A stretch of 64,000 bases of DNA from Dactylosporangium sp040605635 (GCF_040605635.1 NZ_JBEXDG010000014.1:1-64000), one strand, 5' to 3'; counted from the first letter of the stretch, positions 24,927 to 33,196 are shown. Made by a program: numbers and translations. Notes: generated by a model from the sequence alone, not told the origin.

Positions 24927-24948
24927 GCGACAGCGGCGCCCTCGTGAC
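24901..24948 (+). repeat. 16-bp direct repeat of the sigma-factor 3' end
   Basis: GCGGCGCCCTCGTGAC occurs inside the last codons of the sigma gene (24901-24916) and again 6 bp past its stop (24933-24948), 32 bp apart. The second copy is noncoding. Confidence 0.8.
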
Positions 24949-25005
24949 GGGGCTGACGCCGCTGGAGCAGCCCGCGAGAAGCGCGCCGCGCCGGAGGGCG
25001 GACGG

Positions 25006-25755
25006 CTACGCGGGTGTCAGCACCGACGACAGTTGATACACGTTGTACGCCTGCTTGATCACCGGGTGGGCGACGTTGCGGACGGGTACCCCGCCGGGCG
25101 TCGTCCCCCGCTCCGATCCGGCGTGCGCGTGCCCGTGGACGGCGAGCCCGACCGCGGGCGCCGCGTCGATCGCCTGCGCCAGCAGATAGGAACCCAGGAA
25201 CGGGTAGATCTCCAGGGGCTCGCCCAGCAGCGTCTCCGGCACCGGCGAGTAGTGCGTGAGCGCGATCCGTACGTCGGCGTCCAGGTCGGCGAGGGCGACC
25301 CCGAAGCGTTCGGCCAGCTCGCGGCTGTGCCGGGTGAACGCCTTCATCTCCGGCTCGCCGAACTCGCTCGCGCACGCGCCCGCGAACCCGCCGCCGAAGC
25401 CCTTCGTCCCGGCGACCCCGACGCGCACGTCGCCGACCCGCAGGACGGTGCCGGAGCACTCCAGGACGGTGATCCCGCCGTCCTGGAGGACCTTCGTCAC
25501 CTCGGCCGGCTGGTCGCAGTGGTGGTCGTGGTTGCCGAGGATCGCGATCACCGGCACGGCCAGGCCGCCGAACTCCCGCACGACGCAGCGCGCCTCGTCG
25601 GCGGTGCCGTGCCGGGTCAGGTCACCGGCGAGCAGCAACATGTCGGCCTTGTCACCGAGGTGCTCCAGCGCCGGCCGGTACCGGCCGAGGACGTCCGCGT
25701 CGAGGTGGACGTCGCCGACCGCGGCGACTCTGACACTGCCTTCGTCGAACGTCAT
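25006..25755 (-). CDS. Metallophosphoesterase
   Basis: A 249-residue calcineurin-like phosphoesterase with all metal motifs: VGDVHLD near residue 13, LLAGDLTRHG, ILGNHDHHCDQ, LTHYSPVP and VHGHAHAGS. The family hydrolyses phosphomono- or diesters with two metal ions; substrate is unknown. Its start overlaps the stop of the BON-like gene (ATGA), so the two are coupled. It is the last gene of a four-gene minus-strand operon beginning with the hemerythrin gene. Confidence 0.9.
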   Translation of the reverse strand: MTFDEGSVRVAAVGDVHLDADVLGRYRPALEHLGDKADMLLLAGDLTRHGTADEARCVVREFGGLAVPVIAILGNHDHHCDQPAEVTKVLQDGGITVLECSGTVLRVGDVRVGVAGTKGFGGGFAGACASEFGEPEMKAFTRHSRELAERFGVALADLDADVRIALTHYSPVPETLLGEPLEIYPFLGSYLLAQAIDAAPAVGLAVHGHAHAGSERGTTPGGVPVRNVAHPVIKQAYNVYQLSSVLTPA

Positions 25756-25997
25756 AGCTCCTCCACGTCCTGCGGCTCGTTGACCCTGGTGAGCCCGATG
25801 TTGCAGTGCACCGGCAGGTCCGGGAACGCCTCGTTGACGACCTGGCAGATCAGGTCGCGGCGTTCGGCGCTCTCCACCTCGCCGACGAGGCCGACCCCGT
25901 CCTCGGTGCGGACCACCCGGATGCCCTGCTCGGCGATGCGGGGGTCCTCGATGAGCAGCTGGTGCAGCTCGCTCTCGACGTGCTGGTCGATGATCAC
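25752..25997 (-). CDS. BON-domain-like small protein
   Basis: An 81-residue protein with the alpha-beta pattern of a BON domain: VESELHQLLIEDPRIAEQGI, then VVRTEDGVGLVGEVESAERRD and LICQVVNEAFPDLPVHCNIG. BON domains usually bind phospholipids or wall components, but no signal peptide is present, so it is cytosolic. It overlaps the metallophosphoesterase start by 4 bp and starts 10 bp after the nucleotidyltransferase stop, supporting an operon. Confidence 0.65.
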   Translation of the reverse strand: MIIDQHVESELHQLLIEDPRIAEQGIRVVRTEDGVGLVGEVESAERRDLICQVVNEAFPDLPVHCNIGLTRVNEPQDVEEL

Positions 25998-26007
25998 GAG
26001 TGCCTCC

Positions 26008-26607
26008 TCACAGGGAAGCGGCGAGGGCGCTGGTCTCGTCCAGCGACATGACGCCGAGGCGGTCGATCAAGAACAGAAAAGCATGCGCGTACGGCGAGTG
26101 GGCCGTTTCCCGGTACACCCGTGGCCAGTCGATCTGCTCCCGCAGCGACCGCGCGACCGGGAGCCCGCGCGCGTAGTCGCAGTAGTGCGCCGACCACGTG
26201 AGCACCTTGTGGATCATCAGCTCGGTCGCCGACAGCACCGGCATGTGGCACGCGTTGACGGCGATCACGTCGGTGTCGGCGAGGGTCGCGTCGGTGACCG
26301 GCCGCTGCACCGGGCAGAAGATGAAGTCGATGAGGTTGTCTTGATCCCCCACTGAGTCGAACGCCTTCACCAGCCAGCCCTCGGGCGGCACCTCACCGCG
26401 GAACCCGACCTCGGCCAGGGCCGTGAGGACCCGTTCGGCGTCCTCGGCCTTGATGAGGAAGTCGATGTCATGGTCGACGGACTCGCCGCCGCGCGCGTAG
26501 ACGGCGAAACTGCCCGCCAGGCAGAACGGGATGCCCGAGTCCTTCAAGTGGAACGCCGCGCGTTTCAGTGTGGCGATCAGCGGCTGCCTGTCTTCCGGAA
26601 CTGCCAT
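26008..26607 (-). CDS. Nucleotidyltransferase-fold protein
   Basis: A 199-residue protein with the polymerase-beta-like nucleotidyltransferase signature: FCLAGSFAVYARGGESVDHDIDFLI, where GS and the DhD pair bind metal and nucleotide. It resembles stand-alone nucleotidyltransferases related to aminoglycoside adenylyltransferases and MNT antitoxin-like proteins. No HEPN toxin partner is adjacent. It is the second gene of the hemerythrin-to-metallophosphoesterase operon (22 bp after the hemerythrin gene). Target is unknown. Confidence 0.78.
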   Translation of the reverse strand: MAVPEDRQPLIATLKRAAFHLKDSGIPFCLAGSFAVYARGGESVDHDIDFLIKAEDAERVLTALAEVGFRGEVPPEGWLVKAFDSVGDQDNLIDFIFCPVQRPVTDATLADTDVIAVNACHMPVLSATELMIHKVLTWSAHYCDYARGLPVARSLREQIDWPRVYRETAHSPYAHAFLFLIDRLGVMSLDETSALAASL

Positions 26608-26629
26608 GAACAGAGGCTTACCCGTCAGG

Positions 26630-27004
26630 TCATTGCGTCACACGCACCGATTGCGGCAGGCGTGGGAAGAGTTCCGTCTCCTCCTCCTGGACGTGCTCGC
26701 GGACCGTCTCCAGCAGCGCCGACAGCAGCGTGCCGAACGCCGGGTCGGCGTCGTCGAGCCGCGTCAGCCGGGCCACGAGGTCGTCGATGCGGCGGTGCTC
26801 GGCGGCCTCGTAGCCGGCGAGCTCCACTGGCAGGCGCGCGTGCAGCAGCCGCTGCTCGGTCGCGGTGTGCGCGGCGAGCATCGCGACCGCGGCGTCCAGC
26901 GCGGCCCGGCGGGTGTCCGGCGACCCGGCCGTCTCGATCTCCGCGAACAACGACTCGATCCGGCGGTGCTCGGCGACGAGCAGGCCGACGAGATCCTGCT
27001 CCAT
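26630..27004 (-). CDS. Hemerythrin-like domain protein
   Basis: A 124-residue HHE four-helix protein. Iron-ligand candidates are AEHRRIESLF, AAHTATEQRLLHARLP, AAEHRRIDDLV and REHVQEEETELFPRL, giving the expected HxxxE and HxxxH pattern. Such small cytosolic hemerythrins bind oxygen or nitric oxide or take part in iron homeostasis. The NO-forming nitric oxide synthase gene 3 kb away makes NO sensing an attractive but unproven idea. It heads a four-gene operon. Confidence 0.85.
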   Translation of the reverse strand: MEQDLVGLLVAEHRRIESLFAEIETAGSPDTRRAALDAAVAMLAAHTATEQRLLHARLPVELAGYEAAEHRRIDDLVARLTRLDDADPAFGTLLSALLETVREHVQEEETELFPRLPQSVRVTQ

Positions 27005-27146
27005 GGTCAGCTCCCCAGTTTCCGTGGCTCAGGCATGCGGTTGCGTACCCCGCGCGCCACCCGGCTAACCGTCACGCAGCAGACCTGATCGATATGGGCG
27101 TGGCGGGCTTCCGCCGGGGTTGGCACGTGTGTTCGAATGTCTGCTC

Positions 27147-27362
27147 ATGGAGCGAAGGAAGCACTGGTGGAACGGCACCTGGGGGCGGCTCGCCCGCCGC
27201 GACGTCTATCTCTTCGAGGACGCCGGTCACTGGTGGGTCGAGTCGCGTGAGGGCGGCGCCGACGGGCGCGCCCGCACCTACGAGTTCGACGCGGAGGAGC
27301 CCGCGATGGACTGCGTCTCCGGCCTGCTCGCCCAGCCCGGCGACTGGCGCGAGCTGCGCTGA
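27147..27362 (+). CDS. Small hypothetical protein
   Basis: A 71-residue protein: MERRKHWWNGTWGRLARRDV, then YLFEDAGHWWVESREGG and DCVSGLLAQPGDWRELR. It is Trp-rich and seems to be a compact beta-rich domain. I chose ATG 27147 because text upstream is not conserved-looking. Similar short actinobacterial proteins exist without a known function. It is divergent from the hemerythrin operon. Confidence 0.6.
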   Translation: MERRKHWWNGTWGRLARRDVYLFEDAGHWWVESREGGADGRARTYEFDAEEPAMDCVSGLLAQPGDWRELR

Positions 27363-27451
27363 GCGCTTCCCGCACGCCGCTCGGCGGGGGCGGTCCGGGC
27401 GGTTGGTCCGGGCCGCCCGCTGTGGGTGGTGGCGCAACGGATCGCCGGGAG

Positions 27452-27469
27452 CTTGTCGTACAAGACAAG
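27452..27469. promoter_or_regulatory. Inverted repeat upstream of ddaH
   Basis: CTTGT-CGT-ACAAG (27452-27464) followed by another ACAAG (27465-27469) lies 67-84 bp before the ddaH start, with one more GACAAG at 27478-27483. It could be an operator for the ddaH-rocD operon. The binding protein is unknown. Confidence 0.4.
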
Positions 27470-27535
27470 AAAACGCCGACAAGAAGCAGCTTTCCGCAAT
27501 GGAACGCCGGGCGTGCCACGCCTAGGTTTGGACGC

Positions 27536-28327
27536 ATGAGCCGTCGCTACCTGATGTGTCGACCCACGCACTTCGCCGTTGACTACGCGATCAACCCCTG
27601 GATGGACCCGACCGCGCCCGTCGACGCCGGCCTCGCCGTCGCGCAATGGACCAGGCTGCACGAGCTCTACCTGTCGCTCGGCCACACCGTCGACCTCATC
27701 GACCCGGTCCCGGGCCTGCCCGACATGGTCTTCGCCGCCAACGGCGCCACCGTCGTGGACGGGAAGGTCTACGGCGCCCAGTTCCGCCACCCCGAGCGCG
27801 CCGACGAGGGCCCCGCCTATCTCGCGTGGTTCGAGCGCAACGGCTTCGACGTGCACGCCGCGAAGAGCGTCAACGAGGGCGAGGGCGACATCCTCCTCGC
27901 CGGTGAGCACCTCCTCGCCGGCACCGGCCTGCGCACCGAGCTCGCCGCGCACGCCGAGGCGCAGGAGCTCTTCGGCCGGGCCGTGATCACGCTGCAGCTC
28001 GTCGACCCGCGCTACTACCACCTCGACACGGCGCTGACCGTCCTGTCGCCGACCAACGTCGCCTACTACCCGGGCGCGTTCTCGCCCGGCAGCCAGGCGG
28101 TGCTGCGCCGGCTGTATCCCGACGCCGTCATCGCCACCGCCGAGGACGCCGCCGTCCTCGGGCTCAACGCCGTCAGCGACGGCCACCGGGTCGTCCTGCC
28201 GTCCGCCGCCACCCGCCTCGCGGGGGAGCTAGCGTCGAAGGGGTTCCAGCCGGTGCCGGTCGACGTGTCCGAACTGCACAAGGCCGGCGGCGGACCGAAG
28301 TGCTGCACATTGGAGGTGCGCGCATGA
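27536..28327 (+). CDS. ddaH: Dimethylarginine dimethylaminohydrolase
   Basis: A 263-residue pentein-fold hydrolase. DDAH converts asymmetric methylarginines to citrulline and methylamines. Hallmarks are MVFAANGATVV near residue 65, the catalytic-His text RYYHLDTALTVL (His about 162), VGLN-like VLGLNAVSDGH and the C-terminal catalytic Cys motif GGPKCCTLEVR. ATG 27536 gives the standard length. The downstream gene is ornithine aminotransferase, and the enzyme may alternatively be a related arginine- or ornithine-forming hydrolase. Its stop TGA overlaps the start of a 30-codon mini-ORF (ATGA). With nitric oxide synthase nearby, removal of NOS-inhibiting methylarginines is a plausible role. Confidence 0.85.
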   Translation: MSRRYLMCRPTHFAVDYAINPWMDPTAPVDAGLAVAQWTRLHELYLSLGHTVDLIDPVPGLPDMVFAANGATVVDGKVYGAQFRHPERADEGPAYLAWFERNGFDVHAAKSVNEGEGDILLAGEHLLAGTGLRTELAAHAEAQELFGRAVITLQLVDPRYYHLDTALTVLSPTNVAYYPGAFSPGSQAVLRRLYPDAVIATAEDAAVLGLNAVSDGHRVVLPSAATRLAGELASKGFQPVPVDVSELHKAGGGPKCCTLEVRA

Positions 28328-28416
28328 CCAGGCCGGAGCGCAGCGTAGGGCTGGGCGTCATCAGCGCAGTGTTCGGGTCAGGCCGACGCCGCAGCGAAGC
28401 GGAGGTGGCGGCATGA
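28324..28416 (+). CDS. 30-codon mini-ORF linking ddaH and rocD (copy A of a repeat family)
   Basis: An exact 31-codon frame, starting MTRPERSVGLG and ending RRRSEAEVAA. Its ATG overlaps the ddaH stop (ATGA) and its TGA overlaps the rocD start (ATGA), so translation can pass through without a gap. It is flanked by the 9-bp direct repeat GCATGACCA (28322-28330 and 28411-28419). Its last bases GCGGAGGTGGCGGC supply the Shine-Dalgarno for rocD. The DNA matches the mini-ORF at 62347-62439 and, more weakly, the units at 33127-33470. Whether the peptide matters is unknown; conservation looks stronger in the DNA than in the protein. Confidence 0.7.
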   Translation: MTRPERSVGLGVISAVFGSGRRRSEAEVAA

Positions 28417-29624
28417 CCACGTTCGTATCGGGTCTCACCGATCCCGCGATCGAGCAGGCCGAACGATGGACCGCGCACAACTACCACCCGCTGCCGGTCG
28501 TCATCGCCTCCGGTGAGGGCGCCTGGGTCACCGACGTCGACGGCCGCCGCTACCTGGACTGTCTCGCCGGCTACTCCGCGCTCAACTTCGGCCACCGGCA
28601 CCCGGCGCTCATCGCCGCCGCGCACGCCCAGCTGGACCGGATCACGCTGACCAGCCGCGCGTTCCTGCACGACCAGTTCGGCCCGTTCTGCGAGGAGCTC
28701 GCCGCCCTCTGCGGCAAGGACCTGGTCCTGCCGATGAACACCGGCGCCGAGGCCGTGGAGACCGCGATCAAGGTGGCCCGCAAGTGGGGTTACAAGGTCA
28801 AGGGCGTCCCCGACGGCCAGGCGACGATCGTCGTGGCGGCCGACAACTTCCACGGCCGCACCACGACGATCATCAGCTTCTCCACGGACCCGGACGCGCG
28901 CGCCGACTTCGGCCCGTACACGCCCGGGTTCAGGGTCGTGCCGTACGGCGACCTGGCCGCCCTGGCCGATGCGATCGACGACACCACCGTCGCCGTGCTC
29001 ATCGAACCCATCCAGGGCGAGGCCGGCGTCCTCGTCCCGCCGGCGGACTACCTGCCCGGCGTGCGGTCGCTGTGTTCGGCGCGCAACGTGCTGTTCGTGG
29101 CCGACGAGATCCAGTCGGGTCTGGGCCGCACCGGCGAGACGTTCGCCTCGGCGCCGGTGATCCCCGACATGTACGTGCTGGGCAAGGCCCTCGGCGGCGG
29201 CATCGTGCCGGTGTCGGCGGTCGCCGCCTCGCGGGAGGTCCTGGGTGTCCTGCGCCCGGGCGAGCACGGCTCCACGTTCGGCGGCAACCCCCTCGCGTGC
29301 GCGGTGGCCCGGGCCGTCGTCGAGCTGCTGGGCACCGGCGAGTTCCAGGCGAACGCGCGGACCGTCGGCGCCCACCTGCACGAGCGCCTGAACGCCCTCG
29401 TCGGCAAGGGCCTCACCGCCGTGCGTGGCCGTGGCCTGTGGGCCGGCATCGACATCGACCCGGCCCTGATGACCGGCCGGCAGGCGTGCGAGGCGCTGAT
29501 GGCCCGTGGCGTCCTGGCCAAGGACACCCACGGCTCGACGCTGCGCCTCGCCCCGCCGCTGCAGGTGACGACCCAGGACGTCGACGTCGCCGTCGACGCC
29601 CTGGAGGCCGTCCTCAAAGCCTGA
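28413..29624 (+). CDS. rocD: Ornithine aminotransferase
   Basis: A 403-residue class III PLP aminotransferase. It converts ornithine and 2-oxoglutarate to glutamate semialdehyde and glutamate. Visible are NYHPLPVVIASGEGAWVTDV, the PLP phosphate region NTGAEAVETAIKVARKW, EPIQGEAGV, the DEIQSGLGRTG motif with the PLP-ring Asp, and LGKALGGGIVPVSAV with Schiff-base Lys near 257, then GEHGSTFGGNPLA. These match ornithine aminotransferases closely. It is coupled to ddaH through the mini-ORF, suggesting an arginine/ornithine catabolic operon. It is convergent with nos, 25 bp away. Confidence 0.93.
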   Translation: MTTFVSGLTDPAIEQAERWTAHNYHPLPVVIASGEGAWVTDVDGRRYLDCLAGYSALNFGHRHPALIAAAHAQLDRITLTSRAFLHDQFGPFCEELAALCGKDLVLPMNTGAEAVETAIKVARKWGYKVKGVPDGQATIVVAADNFHGRTTTIISFSTDPDARADFGPYTPGFRVVPYGDLAALADAIDDTTVAVLIEPIQGEAGVLVPPADYLPGVRSLCSARNVLFVADEIQSGLGRTGETFASAPVIPDMYVLGKALGGGIVPVSAVAASREVLGVLRPGEHGSTFGGNPLACAVARAVVELLGTGEFQANARTVGAHLHERLNALVGKGLTAVRGRGLWAGIDIDPALMTGRQACEALMARGVLAKDTHGSTLRLAPPLQVTTQDVDVAVDALEAVLKA

Positions 29625-29649
29625 CGGCCCGCTGCGAGGTCCGCCGAGG

Positions 29650-30933
29650 TCAGGGGCGGTGGAACAGCCGGCCGAACCAGCCGCGCTGCTCCACCGGGCC
29701 CTCGGCGGGCGCCGCCGCGGCGTCGTGGAACGGGCACGCGGCGGCCTCCTCGGGGACCTGCGGGACGATCGGGGAGCGGCCGCGGCGGCCGAGCTCGCGG
29801 GCGTCGGAGTCCAGGTAGAAGGCGGGGCGCTGGTCGGCCTCGTAGTAGTAGCGGTGGAACACGCCGGTCGCGGCGCCGCTCATCGGCGGGACGATCCAGC
29901 TCCAGTCGGCGGGGACCTCGCGGCCGGCGCGTTCCTCGCTGGCGATGTGGGCGAGGAAGCGCTCCGACTCGCTGTGGTGGTCGCTGATCCGGGCACCCGC
30001 CTGGTCGAAGGACCACAGGACGGCGCGGTTCAGCTCCAGCAGCGCGCCGTCGCGCCACAGGGAGCGTTCGGTGCTGGTGTCCAGGCCCATCCGTTCGGCG
30101 ATGACCGGCAGCAGGTCGTAGCGGTCGGGGTCGGCGAGGTTGCGGGAGCCGATCTCGGTGCCCATGTACCAGCCGTTGAACGGGGCCAAGGGGTAGTCGA
30201 CGCCGCCGATGGTGAGGCGCATGTTGGCGATCGCGGGCACGACGTGCCAGCGCAGCCCCAGCTCGGCGAACCAGCGCAGCGTCGGGTGCTCGATCCGCAC
30301 CTCCCAGACCGCGTGCTCGGGCAGGTCGTAGAGGTTCACGTCGCCACCGGGGCCTTCGATCGCGATGGGGAGCACGTCGAAGGGGTTGTCGGGTTTGCCG
30401 CGCCAGCCGTACTGCTGCAGCGTCTCGGTGAACTGCGTGTACCGCGGGTCGCCGGTGACCAGCTCGTCTGCCTGGCGGTGCCCGGCGTAGCGGATGAGCT
30501 GCTCGTTCCACAGGCGGGCGCCGTCCCGGCCGGGGACGTGCTGTGCGAAGACGGAGATCACGGGGCGGATCACGTTGCGTTCCCGCTGGCCGGCGAGGCG
30601 CAGGTGCCGCACGAGCTCCTCGAAGATCTCGTCGGGGGCGCCGACCTTGCGCAGGTCGCGCACGACGAGGCTGCGCCAGTACAGGCGGCCGATGCAGCGG
30701 CTCGCGTTGCGCCAGGCGACCCGGCAGCCGAAGACCAGCTCGGCATAGGTCTGGGTGTAGGTGCCCGTCTCGGCGATCTCGTCGGCGATACGGGCGAGGC
30801 GTTCCCGGCTGTCGCCCCGTTGCGGGTTCTCGCGGTAGTACTGGTCGAGGAACTCCTCCGCCTCCCGCAGATCCACCGGCAGGTGCGGATCCCACTGCTG
30901 ACCTGGAGTGTCGCGGTATCCAGGCACGCTCAC
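29650..30933 (-). CDS. nos: Bacterial nitric oxide synthase oxygenase
   Basis: A 427-residue NOS oxygenase that makes NO and citrulline from arginine with an external reductase. The heme-thiolate Cys80 is in VAWRNASRCIGR. Substrate and pterin regions include GPGGDVNLYDLPEHAV, PFNGWYMGTEIGSRNL (active-site Trp/Glu), GARISDHHSESERFL and DWSWIVPPMSGAATGVFH. It lacks the reductase half, as usual in bacteria. Its C-terminal tail beyond the heme domain (about 380-427, with CPFHDAAAAPAEG) is longer than in Bacillus NOS. It faces the ddaH-rocD operon tail to tail. Roles in other bacteria include protection from oxidative stress and nitration of metabolites. Confidence 0.95.
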   Translation of the reverse strand: MSVPGYRDTPGQQWDPHLPVDLREAEEFLDQYYRENPQRGDSRERLARIADEIAETGTYTQTYAELVFGCRVAWRNASRCIGRLYWRSLVVRDLRKVGAPDEIFEELVRHLRLAGQRERNVIRPVISVFAQHVPGRDGARLWNEQLIRYAGHRQADELVTGDPRYTQFTETLQQYGWRGKPDNPFDVLPIAIEGPGGDVNLYDLPEHAVWEVRIEHPTLRWFAELGLRWHVVPAIANMRLTIGGVDYPLAPFNGWYMGTEIGSRNLADPDRYDLLPVIAERMGLDTSTERSLWRDGALLELNRAVLWSFDQAGARISDHHSESERFLAHIASEERAGREVPADWSWIVPPMSGAATGVFHRYYYEADQRPAFYLDSDARELGRRGRSPIVPQVPEEAAACPFHDAAAAPAEGPVEQRGWFGRLFHRP

Positions 30934-31022
30934 ACTGACCTCCCAACGCCGACGGTGACGTCTCTGGGGTAGTTCCGACGCGGCAAGGAGTTCATGTTCG
31001 GTGCCTCACACGGGGCAGAGTC

Positions 31023-31035
31023 GCACACCGTGTGC
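31023..31035. promoter_or_regulatory. Palindrome upstream of nos
   Basis: GCACACCGTGTGC (31023-31035) is a perfect 6-bp inverted repeat with one central base, 90 bp before the nos GTG. The preceding CACACGG (31007-31013) repeats half of it. It may be an operator controlling nos. Confidence 0.4.
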
Positions 31036-31077
31036 GGGATATGTCCGTGAGTCAAGGATGCAAGGTGCAAACGGCAA

Positions 31078-31112
31078 GGGCACTCCGGCCAAAGGTACCG
31101 ACCGAAGTGCCC
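31078..31112 (-). terminator. Terminator-like hairpin after the sugar-transporter operon
   Basis: GGGCACT (31078-31084) and AGTGCCC (31106-31112) pair, extended by CCGG against CCG-A inside the loop. It lies 25 bp past the stop of the last permease gene on the minus strand. T-rich bases surround it, but there is no long U-run. Confidence 0.45.
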
Positions 31113-31136
31113 AAAAGGCCGAAAAGCCTGATTTGT

Positions 31137-32153
31137 CTATCCGGATGCGACCCGCCGCAGCTTCGCCAGGTAGGTCTGCGCGACGACGACGAGCGCGATG
31201 AACGCCCCGCTGATCACCGTCTGCCAGGCCGACGTGACCCCGCCGTCCTGGTTGATCAGATTCTGGATGACCTGGAGCAGCAGCACGCCGGCGATCGTGC
31301 CGCCGAGCGTGCCGGCGCCGCCGGTGAGCAGCGTGCCGCCGATGACGACGGCGGCGATCGCGTCGAGCTCCATGCCGGTGCCGAGGACGGTGACGCCGGA
31401 GCCGAGCCGGGCCGCGTTGATCGCCCCGGCGAGCCCGGCGAGCAGCCCGGACAGGACGTACACCCGGATCTGGGTGCCGCGGATGCGCACACCCATCAGC
31501 CGGGCGGCGTCCTCGCTGCCGCCGAGGGCGTAGACGGACTGCCCGAAACGGGTGCGGTACAGCGCGACCATGCCGATCACGAGCAGCACCGCGACCAGGT
31601 ACACGGCGTACTTGACGCCGAGCAACTCGCCCTTGCCGAAGTCCTTGAACGCGCCGGCGTCCACGAGGTACGTGGTGCGGCCCTCGCCGGACAGGGCGAG
31701 CATGAGCCCCCGCGCGCCGAGCAGCCCGGCGAGCGTCACGATGAACGGCGCCAGCCGCGCGTAGGCGATGACGAGGCCCTGCACGAGGCCGAACAGCCCG
31801 CACACGACGAGCGGCGCGGCGAACGCGGCGACGACGCCGTACTGCGACGCCCACGCGGCCAGGACCCCGCCGAGCACGTACAGGGAGCCGACGGACAGGT
31901 CGATCCCGCCGGAGATGATCACGAAGGTCATGCCGAGCGCGATCAGCGCCGCCGGCGCGGCCGACACGAGCACCGTGCCCGCGTTGTCGAAGCTGCGGAA
32001 GTTGTCGTACGCGAAGAGCCCGACCACGATCACGATGCCGAGCACGGCGAGGGCGCCCTGCCGCTGTACGAGCTCGACGATCCGCTCCGTGCGCATCGAG
32101 GCCGCCTCGGCCTTCTCGACCGTCGCGTCGGGGGTGACCAGCGTCTGGCTCAT
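31137..32153 (-). CDS. CUT2 sugar ABC transporter permease (YjfF-like)
   Basis: A 338-residue permease of the ribose/xylose/galactofuranose branch. It contains about eight to ten hydrophobic segments. Typical family text is FVIISGGIDLSVGSLYVLGG, DAAAL-like GSEDAARLMGVRIRGTQIRV near the EAA-type loop, and AVVIGGTLLTGGAGTLGGTIAG. Its start overlaps the upstream permease stop by 4 bp. The arrangement binding protein-ATPase-permease-permease matches YtfQ-YtfR-YtfT-YjfF, and this position corresponds to YjfF. Substrate is inferred from the adjacent alpha-galactosidase and GalT/GalK genes as galactose or galactofuranose. Confidence 0.85.
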   Translation of the reverse strand: MSQTLVTPDATVEKAEAASMRTERIVELVQRQGALAVLGIVIVVGLFAYDNFRSFDNAGTVLVSAAPAALIALGMTFVIISGGIDLSVGSLYVLGGVLAAWASQYGVVAAFAAPLVVCGLFGLVQGLVIAYARLAPFIVTLAGLLGARGLMLALSGEGRTTYLVDAGAFKDFGKGELLGVKYAVYLVAVLLVIGMVALYRTRFGQSVYALGGSEDAARLMGVRIRGTQIRVYVLSGLLAGLAGAINAARLGSGVTVLGTGMELDAIAAVVIGGTLLTGGAGTLGGTIAGVLLLQVIQNLINQDGGVTSAWQTVISGAFIALVVVAQTYLAKLRRVASG

Positions 32154-33130
32154 CGGGTCCTCCGCTCACGGGCCGTGTAGACCGCGACCAGGATGATGAC
32201 CGCCTGGACCATCTGCGCGGTCGAGTCCTTCAGGTTGTTGGCGATCATCGTCGCGGTCAGCAGCTGCATGAGGAACGCGCCGGCGACGGTGCCGAGGACG
32301 CGGATCTTCCCGCCGGTCAGCGGGGTGCCGCCGACGACGACGGCGGTGATCGCGGACAGCTCGATGAGCAGGCCGATGCGGGACGCGTCGGCGGAGCCGA
32401 TCCGCGACACCTGGATCACGCCGGCGATCGCGGCGAGCACGGCGGCGATGACGTAGACGGTGATGAGGACCCGTTTGACGGGGACACCGGCGAGCTGGGC
32501 GGCGGCCCGGTTGTCGCCGATCGCGAGGAGCCGCCGGCCGAACACCGTGCGGCGGATGACGAACCCGACGATCACGGCGAGGACGGCGGCGATCCACACC
32601 GTGTAGGGCACGTCGAGGAACGCGTCGGTGCCGATGGCGAGGAAGTCCTTGTCGCGGATGTCCTTGTACTTGCCGTCGGACAGGACCAGGGCGACGCCCC
32701 GGCCGGCGACGAGCATGGCGAGGGTCGCGACGATCGGCTGGAGGCCGACGAACGCGACGAGGCTGCCGTTGACGAGCCCGACGAACACGCCGCCGAGGAC
32801 GGCGAGCAGGAGCGCGGGGACCATCCCGTACCCGAGGTACAGCGGGATGAGGGCGGCGCCGAGCGCCATGACGGACCCGACGGACAGGTCGATGCCCTCG
32901 GTGCCGATGACGAGCGCCATGCCGAGCGCGACGATGACGACGGGGGTCACCTGGACCAGCTGGATGCGGAAGTTGTTCCAGGCCAGGAAGTTGTCGGTGT
33001 AGACGATGTTGAACAGCACGAGGACGGCGAGGGCCACGTACACGCCGTACGCGGGCAGCAGCCGTCGTACGGTGGCGGCGTCGAGCCCGCGGGACTTCTC
33101 ACCGGGCTTCGAAACGGCGGGGGCGGTCAT
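32150..33130 (-). CDS. CUT2 sugar ABC transporter permease (YtfT-like)
   Basis: A 326-residue permease with about eight to ten membrane segments. Family text includes ALGMALVIGTEGIDLSVGSVMALG, GDNRAAAQLAGVPVKRVLITVY and AVVVGGTPLTGGKIRVLGTVAG. It pairs with the next permease to form a heterodimeric channel. Its ATG overlaps the stop of the last mini-ORF of the tandem array (GCATGA), whose GTGAGG stretch just upstream may serve as its ribosome site. The ATPase gene lies on the far side of that array, so the number of mini-ORF units could affect expression of both permeases. Confidence 0.87.
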   Translation of the reverse strand: MTAPAVSKPGEKSRGLDAATVRRLLPAYGVYVALAVLVLFNIVYTDNFLAWNNFRIQLVQVTPVVIVALGMALVIGTEGIDLSVGSVMALGAALIPLYLGYGMVPALLLAVLGGVFVGLVNGSLVAFVGLQPIVATLAMLVAGRGVALVLSDGKYKDIRDKDFLAIGTDAFLDVPYTVWIAAVLAVIVGFVIRRTVFGRRLLAIGDNRAAAQLAGVPVKRVLITVYVIAAVLAAIAGVIQVSRIGSADASRIGLLIELSAITAVVVGGTPLTGGKIRVLGTVAGAFLMQLLTATMIANNLKDSTAQMVQAVIILVAVYTARERRTR

Positions 33131-33196
33131 GCGTCCTCACTTCGTTCCGGGCGCCTGCCCCAGGGCTGTCCTGTTGATGACCGGCCCGAGGCGCTT

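Noticed and set aside
26008..26607. MNT-HEPN type toxin-antitoxin system
   Set aside because: The nucleotidyltransferase fold is present but no HEPN gene is adjacent. The neighbours are hemerythrin and BON-like genes.
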